A stretch of DNA of 64,000 bases, from assembly GCA_028826165.1 (NCBI GenBank), contig JAPDFW010000033.1, positions 620,001-684,000 of the forward strand. Direction: 5' to 3'. Shown in pieces: positions 12,035-21,489 of this stretch. This DNA is from Anaeramoeba ignava. Lineage: Eukaryota > Metamonada > Anaeramoebidae. Position 1 is the first letter of the stretch. Every line of letters begins with the position of its first letter. A model generated the notes under the pieces. It was given only the letters and a program-made list of their open reading frames with translations. It was not told where the DNA came from and searched no databases. The translations under genes and the position numbers were made by a program.

Positions 12035-13654
12035 TTAAAGGAAATAAGTTTCAACTTCATCAACTTTCCATGAATTAAAAGATCCAGCTAAATAACTTTT
12101 AGCTTCATTTTTTCCTTTTTTAATACTTTTAGGTAATTTGTAACTATTACCAAAATTTGACCAACCAGATCTTAAACTTGAATTTAAACAAAAATCAGCA
12201 CCATATCCAAAAAATGCACCATTTCTTAAATAATGATATAAAATTGCATATTGTTCTTGATCTTTTTTAATTGGAAATTTATGTGGATTTCGATCTCCTT
12301 TATCATTTCTTAATGAAAAAATAAATGCTTTTGAATCAGGAATAAATCCATTTGAATTATTTTTATCTTCTTCTCTCCATTTTGATTTATCATTTGTAAA
12401 TCCTATTGAAGTAAATCCTCCAAAAATGTAATTTTCTGTTGTTTTGATAATAATTAATGTTTTTCCTTTGTTATCACATTTATCATGCCATTTTTTACAA
12501 TCAAATCTATCACTTTTTGCTGAAAATCCTAATTTCATTTTGGAAAAGAATTCATCATCATTTATCCATTCTTTTAATTTATTGAAATTTTCTTTTGTTT
12601 TGATTATTGATGAATTAAATGTTGATTTGAGTTTTAAATTTGTTGAATTTTGAATTTGATGTAGATTTTGAAATTGATTTTGATTTTGAATTTGATTTTG
12701 ATATTGAATTTGATTTTGATTTTGAATTTGATTTTGATTTTGAAATTGATGTTGAAATTGATTTTGAGATTGAATTAATTTTTCTAATTCTGCTTCATTA
12801 TTTTGATCATTTTGAAGTTTTTGGAATTGAATTAATTGTTCTGAAATTTGTTTTGGAATTAAATCATCTTTTAATGTTTTATTTATTTCTTCTTCTGAAA
12901 AATTATTAAATTGTATTTGTTCAATAATAATATTTGAAATTTGATTTTGAATTTGTTCTTTTTCTTTTTTTTCAAGTTTTTCATTTTCTTTTTCTTGATT
13001 AATATTTAATTTATGTTTTCCCCATTTGATTATTAATTGGAAAAGTTCAAATTCATTTAAAGAAATGTATCCACTTGATATAATTGATTTAAATTGATTT
13101 TCTTCAAGTTCAAGAAAAAATGAAGTTTTGATAAATTCATTTATGTTTTCTAAAATAAATTGATAAGAAGAATTTAATAATTGATTAAATTTCATTGCTT
13201 CAGATAATTTAAGAATATCAACAACTGTTTCGAATTGTAAATTATTTTTGATAATTTTTGAACAAATTTCAATTAATTCATCAATTAAATATTTTGATGA
13301 AAAAAATAAAATTTCAATAACATTTTCTAAATTAATTTCAATTTTTCCTGAATAAAAATAATTTAATATTAAATTTAAAGTTGGAATTGAAAAACCGTTT
13401 AAAATCATTTTATTTTCTTGATATTCTTTCATTTTTGAATTAAAAAGTGATTTAAAATATTGACTTCTTGAAGAAAGGATTGATTTATGAGTTTTAAATG
13501 AAATTGGATTTATTTGTTGATTTTGTTCACAAATTATTTCAAAATCAAAATAATTTTCATTTTCATTTTGATTTTCATTTTGATTTTGATTTTGATTTTG
13601 AAATAAATTTTTTAAATCATTTGAAAGTTTTTCTAAATTTGAATAAGTTTCCAT
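12035..13654 (-). CDS. BTB-BACK-TLDc protein T2 (539 aa)
   Basis: The BTB and BACK regions are nearly identical to T1. The Gln/Asn linker is longer (about residues 285-345). The TLDc half is T1-like (AFFGYGADFC, LPKSIKKGKNEAKSYLAGSF) with a few substitutions (SNGFIPDSKAFIF). It opens the first duplicated unit and is head-to-head with R3 across 67 bp. Start METYSNLEKL. No introns or lesions are seen. A role as Cullin-3 adaptor is inferred from the BTB-BACK architecture. Confidence 0.9.
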   Translation of the reverse strand: METYSNLEKLSNDLKNLFQNQNQNQNENQNENENYFDFEIICEQNQQINPISFKTHKSILSSRSQYFKSLFNSKMKEYQENKMILNGFSIPTLNLILNYFYSGKIEINLENVIEILFFSSKYLIDELIEICSKIIKNNLQFETVVDILKLSEAMKFNQLLNSSYQFILENINEFIKTSFFLELEENQFKSIISSGYISLNEFELFQLIIKWGKHKLNINQEKENEKLEKKEKEQIQNQISNIIIEQIQFNNFSEEEINKTLKDDLIPKQISEQLIQFQKLQNDQNNEAELEKLIQSQNQFQHQFQNQNQIQNQNQIQYQNQIQNQNQFQNLHQIQNSTNLKLKSTFNSSIIKTKENFNKLKEWINDDEFFSKMKLGFSAKSDRFDCKKWHDKCDNKGKTLIIIKTTENYIFGGFTSIGFTNDKSKWREEDKNNSNGFIPDSKAFIFSLRNDKGDRNPHKFPIKKDQEQYAILYHYLRNGAFFGYGADFCLNSSLRSGWSNFGNSYKLPKSIKKGKNEAKSYLAGSFNSWKVDEVETYFL

Positions 13655-13721
13655 TTTTAAATTAAAAATTTAAAAATTAAAAAAATGAAAAATGAAAATT
13701 CATTTTTTTACTTTTCAAAAA
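13655..13721. promoter_or_regulatory. 67-bp bidirectional intergenic region T2/R3
   Basis: This is the space between the T2 and R3 start codons. It repeats the layout of the T1/R2 spacer: A-rich toward T2, and a T-rich stretch ending in CTTTTCAAAAAATGAATG at R3. Promoter function is inferred from position only. Confidence 0.55.
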
Positions 13722-15497
13722 ATGAATGATTGTTTATTTTTTGGTTCAAATGATAAACCACAACTTATCAAAAATGAATCAAATAGAATATTAAAACCAA
13801 TTCAATTTAAATTTGAAAATGAAAATGAAAATGAAAATGAAAAACAAATTAAACAAATTTCAACAAGTTATTTTGGAACAACTTTCCTTTTTAAAAATGG
13901 AAAAGCAATAGAATATTTAAGAGAAAATGATTCAAAACAAAATCCTGAAAAAATCCAAATTGAAGAAAATATTCAAAAAGTAATTGTTGGTGCTTCAAAT
14001 GAAACTATTTTAACAATAGAAGGAAATGTATTTGCCAAAGGAAAATATATCAATTCAAAAAATCCAAAAGAATTTATCAATATTTCATCATTAATTGAAG
14101 ATACAAATGATAGAGTAATTGAAGATATTGTTTCTGGAGCTGTTTCAATTTACTTATTAACTTCAAATCAAAATGCTTATGGAATTGGTTTAAATCATTT
14201 TGGTCAACTTGGATTTGATTCTGAAACACTTCCAAAAACAGAAAAACCAATTTTAATGATGAAAAATGTTTCTAAAATATTTTCAGGAAATATTTCAAAT
14301 TGGGTTTTTCTTTTAAATTCAAATCAAGAATTATTTGGATGTGGATATAACGATTATGGTCAAGTTGGATTAGGAGAATCAAGAAAAGAAGAAAAAATCC
14401 AAAAATTAACCAAAATCCAAAATATTCCAAAAGGAAAAATAATTGATATTCGATGTGGTGGAGTTCATTCAATAATGTTGAATGAAGATCAAAATCAAAA
14501 TCCAAAAAGAAAACTTTATTCATGTGGAGATTATAAATGTAATGGACTTGGCAAAAATGAAAATACTTATGAATTTACTGAAATCAAATCATCTTTATTT
14601 GAAAATGATAATAATATTCTTGATTTTTCTGTTGGATTTAACCATACTTTGATTTTAACAACCAAAAGGAAATTAATAGGATTTGGAAGTAGTTATTATG
14701 GTAAATTAGGAACTGGAGATACAGAAGAACAATTTATTCCAATTCAAATTGTACTTCCTGAATTAAGATTTAATGAAAATATTTCTAATTATCATGTTTC
14801 TTGTGGATATTTCAAATCATTTCTTTATTATTCTCCTCCTTCTTTTTCCAATCTTGAAGAAGATTTGATAAAATTATTTGAAAGAAAAGAATTTTGTAAT
14901 ATTTCATTTAAAACAGAAAATGGAGAAATAATCAAAGCTCATAAATTAATATTGAAATATAGATTAAATCAAAATCAAAATCAAATTGAAGAACTTAAAG
15001 AAATTATTTCAAAAAAATCAATTAAAGAATCAAATCAAATATTTGAAATGATTTATTCAAACAGAATAATAAATCCAAAATTATATTCTGAAATTAAAGA
15101 AATTATAAATTCCAATGAAAAAATTGAAGAAACAATTAAAAGAATTTATTTAAATGAAAATGAAAATGAAAATGAAAAAGATTTTATAATTGAAAGAAAA
15201 GAAAAACAATATAAATTTCCTAAATTAATATTAATAATGAGAAGTGAATTATATCGAGGAATGTTTTTATCTGTAACAGAAGATAAATCTAATAAAGTTA
15301 CAGATTATAGTGAATTAAGTAATAAATCATTTCAAATATTTGAATATTGGATTTATTCAAATCAAATTAAAGATGAAATTCAAATTACACAAGAAATCAT
15401 TAATGAAATTGAAATTGGAATTGATTATTTTCAATTAAATCAAACAAATCCAAATTTATTTGATTTATTAATTAAGAAATTTAATAATCAAAATTAA
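13722..15497 (+). CDS. RCC1-BTB protein R3 (591 aa)
   Basis: I start at the second ATG (13722, MNDCLFFGSN) because it matches sister starts and follows the shared leader; an in-frame ATG at 13692 would add ten residues. RCC1-type blades occupy residues 1 to about 370. The split first BTB starts near 385 (RKEFCNISFKT) and the second near 490 (FPKLILIMRSELYRGMF). Variable blade residues are GAS, ISNW, CGGV, VGFN and GYFK, nearly the same as in R5, its positional counterpart in unit 2. It ends in NNQN* inside a hexamer tract. Confidence 0.88.
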   Translation: MNDCLFFGSNDKPQLIKNESNRILKPIQFKFENENENENEKQIKQISTSYFGTTFLFKNGKAIEYLRENDSKQNPEKIQIEENIQKVIVGASNETILTIEGNVFAKGKYINSKNPKEFINISSLIEDTNDRVIEDIVSGAVSIYLLTSNQNAYGIGLNHFGQLGFDSETLPKTEKPILMMKNVSKIFSGNISNWVFLLNSNQELFGCGYNDYGQVGLGESRKEEKIQKLTKIQNIPKGKIIDIRCGGVHSIMLNEDQNQNPKRKLYSCGDYKCNGLGKNENTYEFTEIKSSLFENDNNILDFSVGFNHTLILTTKRKLIGFGSSYYGKLGTGDTEEQFIPIQIVLPELRFNENISNYHVSCGYFKSFLYYSPPSFSNLEEDLIKLFERKEFCNISFKTENGEIIKAHKLILKYRLNQNQNQIEELKEIISKKSIKESNQIFEMIYSNRIINPKLYSEIKEIINSNEKIEETIKRIYLNENENENEKDFIIERKEKQYKFPKLILIMRSELYRGMFLSVTEDKSNKVTDYSELSNKSFQIFEYWIYSNQIKDEIQITQEIINEIEIGIDYFQLNQTNPNLFDLLIKKFNNQN

Positions 15498-15651
15498 AAT
15501 TAAAATTAAAATTTAAAATTAAAATTCAAAATTAAAATTAAAATTAAAATTAAAATTAAAATTTCAAAATTTAAAAATTAAAATCAAAATTAAAATTAAA
15601 ATTAAAATTCATTTTAAAATTAAAATTTTCAAAAATTTTTTCTTTTCAAAA
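15498..15651. repeat. AAAATT hexamer spacer between R3 and R4
   Basis: This spacer of 154 bp is made almost entirely of AAAATT units, starting at the R3 stop codon. It ends in the leader TTTTCTTTTCAAAAATGAAT at the R4 start. Confidence 0.85.
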
Positions 15652-17439
15652 ATGAATGAAATTATATTTTTTGGTTCAAATGATAAACCAAAACTTTTAA
15701 AAAACAAATCAAGTATAATATTAAAACCAATTCAATTTAAATTTGAAAATGAAAATGAAAATGAAAATGAAAAACAAATTAAACAAATTTCATCAGGTTA
15801 CTTTTCAACAATTTTCCTTTTTGAAAATGGAAAAGCAATAGAATATTTAAATGAAAATGATTCAAAACAAAATCCTGAAAAAATCCAAATTGAAAATATT
15901 CAAAAAGTAATTGTTGATTTTGAAAATGAAGCTATTTTAACAATAGAAGGAAATGTATTTGCCAAAGGAGAAGATATTAATCCAAATAATCCAAATGAAT
16001 TTATCAATATTTCATCATTAATTGAAGATAAAAATGATAGAACAATTGAAGATATTGTTTCATGCTCTAATACAATTTATTTATTAACTTCAAATCAAAA
16101 TGCTTATGGAATTGGTTCAAATAAATTAGGTCAACTTGGATTTGATTCTGAAACACTTCCAAAAACAGAAAAACCAATTTTAATAATGAAAAATGTTTCT
16201 AAAATATTTTCAGGAAATTCTTCAGATTCTGTTTTTCTTTTAAATTCAAATCAAGAATTATTTGGATGCGGAAATAATCAATACGACCATCTTGGATTAG
16301 GAGAATCAAGACAAAAAGAAACCAAAATCCAAAAATTAACCAAAATCCAAAATATTCCAAAAGGTAAAATAATTGATATTAAATGTGGTGGAGTTCATTC
16401 AATAATGTTGATTGAAAATGAAAACCAAAATCCAAAAAGAAAACTTTATTCATGTGGAGATTATCCATTTAATGGACTTGGCAAAGATGAAAATACTTAT
16501 GAATTTACTGAAATCAAATCATCTTTATTTGAAAATGATGATATTCTTGATTTTTCTGTTGGATTTGTCCATACTTTGATTTTAACTTCCAAAAGGAAAT
16601 TGATATCATTTGGAAGAAATTCTCATGGTCAATTAGGAAATAAAGATCTGGAATTTCAATTACCTCCTATTCAAATTAAACTTCCTAAATTAAGATTTAA
16701 TGAAAATATTTCTAATTATCACATTTCTTGTGGATTTTTCAATTCATTTATTTATTATTCTCCTCCTTCTTTTTCCAATCTTGAAGAAGATTTGATAAAA
16801 TTATTTGAAAGAAAAGAATTTTGTAATATTTCATTTAAAACAGAAAATGGAGAAATAATCAAAGCTCATAAATTAATATTGAAATATAGATTAATTCAAA
16901 ATCAAAATCAAAATCAAATTGGAAAACTTAAAGAAATTATTTCAAAAAAATCAATTAAAGAATCAAATCAAATATTTGAAATGATTTATTCAAATAATTC
17001 CAAAATAAATCCAATATTATATTTTGAAATTAAAGAAATTATAAATTCCAATGAAAAAATTGAAGAAACAATGAAAAGAATTTATTTAAATGAAAATGAA
17101 AATGAAAATGAAAAAGATTTTATTATTGAAAGAAAAGAAAAACAATATAAATTCCCTAAATTAATATTAATAATGAGAAGTGAATTATATCGAGGAATGT
17201 TTTTATCTGTAACAGAAGATAAATCAAATAAAGTTAGAGATTATAGTGAATTAAGTAATAAATCATTTCAAATATTAGAATATTGGATTTATTCAAATCA
17301 AATTAAAGATAAAATTCAAATTACACAAGAAATAATTGATGAAATTGAAATTGGAATTGATTATTTTCAATTAAATCAAACAAAACCAAATTTATTTGAT
17401 TTATTAATTAAGAAATTTAATAATCAAAATCAATATTAA
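15652..17439 (+). CDS. RCC1-BTB protein R4 (595 aa)
   Basis: RCC1 blades occupy residues 1-370, the first BTB about 380-470 and the second about 485-560. It belongs to a sub-type shared with R6 and R8: variable positions read DFE (first loop), SSDS, NNQYDH, DYPF and GFFN, and the second-last blade has an RNSHGQLGNKDLEFQLPP insert not found in R3/R5. A tail of FNNQNQY* is followed by 36 bp and then the ankyrin gene K1 on the same strand. No lesions. Confidence 0.88.
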   Translation: MNEIIFFGSNDKPKLLKNKSSIILKPIQFKFENENENENEKQIKQISSGYFSTIFLFENGKAIEYLNENDSKQNPEKIQIENIQKVIVDFENEAILTIEGNVFAKGEDINPNNPNEFINISSLIEDKNDRTIEDIVSCSNTIYLLTSNQNAYGIGSNKLGQLGFDSETLPKTEKPILIMKNVSKIFSGNSSDSVFLLNSNQELFGCGNNQYDHLGLGESRQKETKIQKLTKIQNIPKGKIIDIKCGGVHSIMLIENENQNPKRKLYSCGDYPFNGLGKDENTYEFTEIKSSLFENDDILDFSVGFVHTLILTSKRKLISFGRNSHGQLGNKDLEFQLPPIQIKLPKLRFNENISNYHISCGFFNSFIYYSPPSFSNLEEDLIKLFERKEFCNISFKTENGEIIKAHKLILKYRLIQNQNQNQIGKLKEIISKKSIKESNQIFEMIYSNNSKINPILYFEIKEIINSNEKIEETMKRIYLNENENENEKDFIIERKEKQYKFPKLILIMRSELYRGMFLSVTEDKSNKVRDYSELSNKSFQILEYWIYSNQIKDKIQITQEIIDEIEIGIDYFQLNQTKPNLFDLLIKKFNNQNQY

Positions 17440-17475
17440 AATTAAAATTCAAAAATTTTCATTTTTCATTTTTTT

Positions 17476-19735
17476 TTGATGAATATGAATATTTGTGAAA
17501 TTATTGAGAAAAATAATATTGAATCACTAAAAAAAATTAATTTTCTTCAAGAAAAAGATTTAAAGATAAATAACAAAACACCTATTTTACATTTTGCAAT
17601 AGAAAAAAAAGCAACAGAAGAAATGATTGAATTGTTGATTTCAAAAGGTGCAAATCCAAATTTAGTTGATAAAAAAGGAAGAAATTCATTACATATTGCA
17701 GTTAAAAAAAATTCAAATATTGGATCGATTGAAAAAATAATTTCAAAAGGAATTGATATCAATTCAAAAACAAATCGAAATGAAACAGCTTTACATTTTG
17801 CTTGTGAAAAATATTCACTTGATGTTATTAAATTTCTTATTGAAAAAGGAATTGATATTAATTCAATAACCATTTATCATGAAACAGCTTTGCATATAGC
17901 TTGTGAAAATGGTTTATCACTTGATGTTATCAAATTTCTTATTGAAAAAGGAATTGATATCAATGCAAAAACAGATATAAACCAAACAGCTTTACATTTT
18001 GCTTGTGAAAAATATTCAATTGAAGTTATCAAATTTCTTATTGAAAAAGGAATTGATATCAATTCAAAAACAAATCAAAATGAAACAATTTTACATTATG
18101 CTTGTAGAAAAAATTCATCTGAAGTTATTCGGTATTTGATTTAACAAGGGGTTGATATCAATATAAAAAATGATAATGATGAAACAATTTTACATTATAT
18201 TTTCCATATAAACTCAATGGAACTACTTGAATATTTGATAAAAAAAGGAATTAATATTTATGCAAAAGCAAAGGATCAGAAAACAGCTTTGCATATTGCA
18301 TGCTGGGAATATTCTTCATTAGGAATTATCGAATATCTTGTTGACAAAGGGCTTGATATCAATGCAAAAACAGAATTTAATGAAATACCTTTACATTTTG
18401 CTTGCGAGAATAATTCACTTGAAGTTATTCAATATCTTATTGAAAAGGGATGTGATATCAATGCAAAAACAATCCAAAATGAAACACCATTATATTTCGC
18501 TTGTTTAAATAATTCAAATGCATTAGAAATTACAAAGTATTTGATTTCAAAAGGAAGTGATATTAATGCTCAAACAAAACAAAATTCAACAGCTTTGCAT
18601 TTTGCATTTCAAAAAAATTTGTTAAATATTGCACAATATTTGATTGATAACGGAATTGATGTCAATGCAAAAACAAATCACAATCAAACAGCTTTGCATT
18701 TTGCTTGTCAAAGAAATTCTTTCGAAATTGTCAAGAATTTGATCTCAAAAGGAAGTGATGTTAATGCAAAAACATCTTATAAAGAAACAGCTTTACATTT
18801 TGCTTGCTATCAAAATTCATTTGAAATCGTTGAATATTTAGTTGAAAAAGGTGCTGATATTAATGTCAAAAAAGCCAAAAATGAAACACCTCTTTCAATA
18901 TCTATTCAGAAAGGAAATGAAAAGATCATCATATTTTTATTGATGAATGATGCAAATATTTTTGATTTGAAGAAAAAACAAATTACAAATCAATTTTTGA
19001 TTCTTTTTCTGAAATTTATTCAATCAACGAAGATATGAAAAATTTATTAAATTCATTTGATAATTTTTCAGATTTCATAATTCAATCAAAAGATGGTTTT
19101 AAATTCAATGTTCACAAATTGATTTTATTAACAAGATTTGATAATAATGATTTAATTTTACAGAAATTTGTTGATGTTTGTTCTCAAAAATTAAAAGAGG
19201 ATATCCAATTTATTATTAATTTTCTTTTATACAGGATTCATTGATTTTGAAGAGATTTATCAACATTTAAATTCAAAAAAATCATATTTCTAATCATTTG
19301 AAAAATGATCAACAAGAAAAGAAATCAAAAATGGAAGAATTTTTCAAAGAAATTGGATTTGATTCAAAATGGATTAATGAAAAAAAAGGAAGAAAAGGTA
19401 TTTTAAGAGATTTGCAGCAATTGTATCAACAAGAAACAACTAAAGATTTTACGATAATTTGTGAAGAAAAAGAAATCAAAGTTCATAAATTAATATTAAT
19501 AATGAGAAGTGAATTATTCAAAGGAATGTTTCAATTAAATGTTCAAGATTCTTCAAATCAAGTTCATGATTATTCACAAAAATCATTTCAAACAATTAAT
19601 CAATTAATTTATTTTCTTTATCATGATAAATTTTCTGAAACGCAATTAAGAAAAGAAATTAAAGGAGAACTTAAAGATGCGAAAGACTATTATCAATTAA
19701 ATCCACATTCAATAATTGATTTAATTTTAAAATGA
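17476..19735 (+). pseudogene. Ankyrin-BTB K1, one nonsense and three indels
   Basis: The gene encodes ankyrin repeats of 33-34 residues (core ALHFACEKYSLDVIKFLIEK), then a BTB (DFIIQSKDGFKFNVHKLILL), a linker with IGFDSKWINEKKGRKGILRD, and a second BTB (VHKLILIMRSELFKGMF). I pick the second ATG (17479 and 17485 are alternatives a codon or two downstream). Compared with K2 it has GAA to TAA at 18142-18144, a T deletion near 19006, an extra T near 19227 and an extra A near 19278. K2 is intact at all four sites. K1 also lacks five repeats present in K2. Three lesions are in homopolymers, but the nonsense is a substitution. Confidence 0.82.
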
Positions 19736-19780
19736 AAATAAAAAAATATTAAACTAAGAAAATGGATTTCAAAATGAATT

Positions 19781-21421
19781 TTAAAGGAAATAAATTTCAA
19801 CTTCATCAACTTTCCATGAATTAAAAGATCCAGCTAAATAACTTTTAGCTTCATTTGTATCATATTCAATTTCATTAGGCAATTTGTAACTAGAACCAAA
19901 ATTTGATTTACCATATTCTAAACTATCTAAGAATTCCAAATCTCCAGTTATACCCATTCCGAAAATTGGACCATAATTTGGATGATAATAAATTGCATTT
20001 TTTTCTTGATCTTTTTTAATTGGAAATTTATGTGGATTTCGATTATTTTTATTATTTCTTAATGAAAAAATAAATGATTTTGAATCAGGAATATATCCCC
20101 ATGAAAATTTTCTATCACACCATCTCCATTTTGATTTATCATTTGTAAATCCTATTGAAGTAAATCCTCCAAAAATGTAATTTTCTGTTGTTTTGATAAT
20201 AATTAATGTTTTTCCTTTGTTATCACATTTATCATGCCATTTTTTACAATTAAATCCTTTTTTTTTTGCTGAAAATCCTTTTTTCATTTTGGAAAAGAAT
20301 TCATCATCATTTATCCATTCTTTTAATTTATTGAAATTTTCTTTTGTTTTGATTATTGATGAATTAAATGATGATTTGAGTTTGAAATTTGATGAATTTT
20401 GAATTTGAATTTGATATTGAATTTGATGTAAATTTTGAATTTGATTTTGATTTTGATTTTGATTTTGATATTGAATTTGATTTTGAATTTGATTTTGATT
20501 TTGAATTTGATTTTGATTTTGATTTTGAGATTGATTTTGAAATTGAATTAATTTTTCTAATTCTGCTTCATTATTTTGATCATTTTGAAGTTTTTGGAAT
20601 TGAATTAATTGTTCTGAAATTTGTTTTGGAATTAAATCATCTTTTAATGTTTTATTTATTTCTTCTTCTGAAAAATTATTAAATTGTATTTGTTCAATAA
20701 TAATATTTGAAATTTGATTTTGAATTTGTTCTTTTTCTTTTTTTTCGAGTTTTTCATTTTCTTTTTCTTGATTAATATTTAATTTATGTTTTCCCCATTT
20801 GATTATTAATTGGAAAATTTCAAATTCATTTAGAGAAATGTATCCACTTGATATAATTGATTTAAATTGATTTTCTTCAAGTTCAAGAAAAAATGAAGTT
20901 TTAATAAATTCATTTATGTTTTCTAAAATAAATTGATAAGAAGAATTTAATAATTGGTTAAATTTCATTGCTTCAGATAATTTAAGAATATCAACAACTG
21001 TTTCGAATTGTAAATTATTTTTGATAATTTTTGAACAAATTTCAATTAATTCATCAATTAAATATTTTGATGAAAAAAATAAAATTTCAATAACATTTTC
21101 TAAATTAATTTCAATTTTTCCTGAATAAAAATAATTCAATATTAAATTTAAAGTTGGAATTGAAAAATCGTTTAAAATCATTTTATTTTCTTGATATTCT
21201 TTCATTTTTGAATTAAAAAGTGATTTAAAATATTGACTTCTTGAAGAAAGGATTGATTTATGAGTTTTAAATGAAATTGGATTTATTTGTTGATTTTGTT
21301 CACAAATTATTTCAAAATCAAAATAATTTTCATTTTGATTTTCATTTTCATTTTGATTTTCATTTTGAAATAAATTTTTTAAATCATTTGAAAGTTTTTC
21401 TAAATTTGAATAAGTTTTCAT
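19781..21421 (-). CDS. BTB-BACK-TLDc protein T3 (546 aa)
   Basis: The frame is open further upstream to 21529, but the start MKTYSNLEKL at 21421 aligns with the sister genes and leaves a 68-bp spacer to R5 like the others. BTB and BACK match T1/T2 nearly residue for residue. The Gln/Asn linker is the longest of the four. The C-terminal TLDc is a second type shared only with T4: WRWCDRKFSWGYIPD, YYHPNYGPIFGMGITGDLEF, LPNEIEYDTNEAKSYL. Its Gly-Pro-x-Phe-Gly-x-Gly core is closer to canonical TLDc than T1/T2. It is head-to-head with R5 and converges with K1 (45 bp). Confidence 0.9.
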   Translation of the reverse strand: MKTYSNLEKLSNDLKNLFQNENQNENENQNENYFDFEIICEQNQQINPISFKTHKSILSSRSQYFKSLFNSKMKEYQENKMILNDFSIPTLNLILNYFYSGKIEINLENVIEILFFSSKYLIDELIEICSKIIKNNLQFETVVDILKLSEAMKFNQLLNSSYQFILENINEFIKTSFFLELEENQFKSIISSGYISLNEFEIFQLIIKWGKHKLNINQEKENEKLEKKEKEQIQNQISNIIIEQIQFNNFSEEEINKTLKDDLIPKQISEQLIQFQKLQNDQNNEAELEKLIQFQNQSQNQNQNQIQNQNQIQNQIQYQNQNQNQNQIQNLHQIQYQIQIQNSSNFKLKSSFNSSIIKTKENFNKLKEWINDDEFFSKMKKGFSAKKKGFNCKKWHDKCDNKGKTLIIIKTTENYIFGGFTSIGFTNDKSKWRWCDRKFSWGYIPDSKSFIFSLRNNKNNRNPHKFPIKKDQEKNAIYYHPNYGPIFGMGITGDLEFLDSLEYGKSNFGSSYKLPNEIEYDTNEAKSYLAGSFNSWKVDEVEIYFL

Positions 21422-21489
21422 TTTTAAATTAAAAAAATTTAAAAAATGAAAAATGAAAAATGAAAATTCATTTTTTTTCTTTTCAAAAA
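21422..21489. promoter_or_regulatory. 68-bp bidirectional intergenic region T3/R5
   Basis: This spacer lies between divergent start codons with the same A-rich to T-rich layout as the other three TLDc/RCC1 pairs, ending in CTTTTCAAAAAATGAATG. Regulatory role is inferred from position. Confidence 0.55.

Larger units (their letters stand above)
12035..19735. other. Segmental duplication unit 1 (T2, R3, R4, ANK K1)
   Basis: Gene order and orientation are TLDc(-), RCC1a(+), RCC1b(+), ankyrin-BTB(+). The same order recurs at 19781-27983 with near-identical sequence in R3/R5, R4/R6 and K1/K2. Unit 1 is about 7.7 kb and unit 2 about 8.2 kb; much of the difference is about 500 bp of extra ankyrin repeats in K2. 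The ankyrin gene of each unit converges on the next TLDc gene with only 45 bp between stops. Confidence 0.85.
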
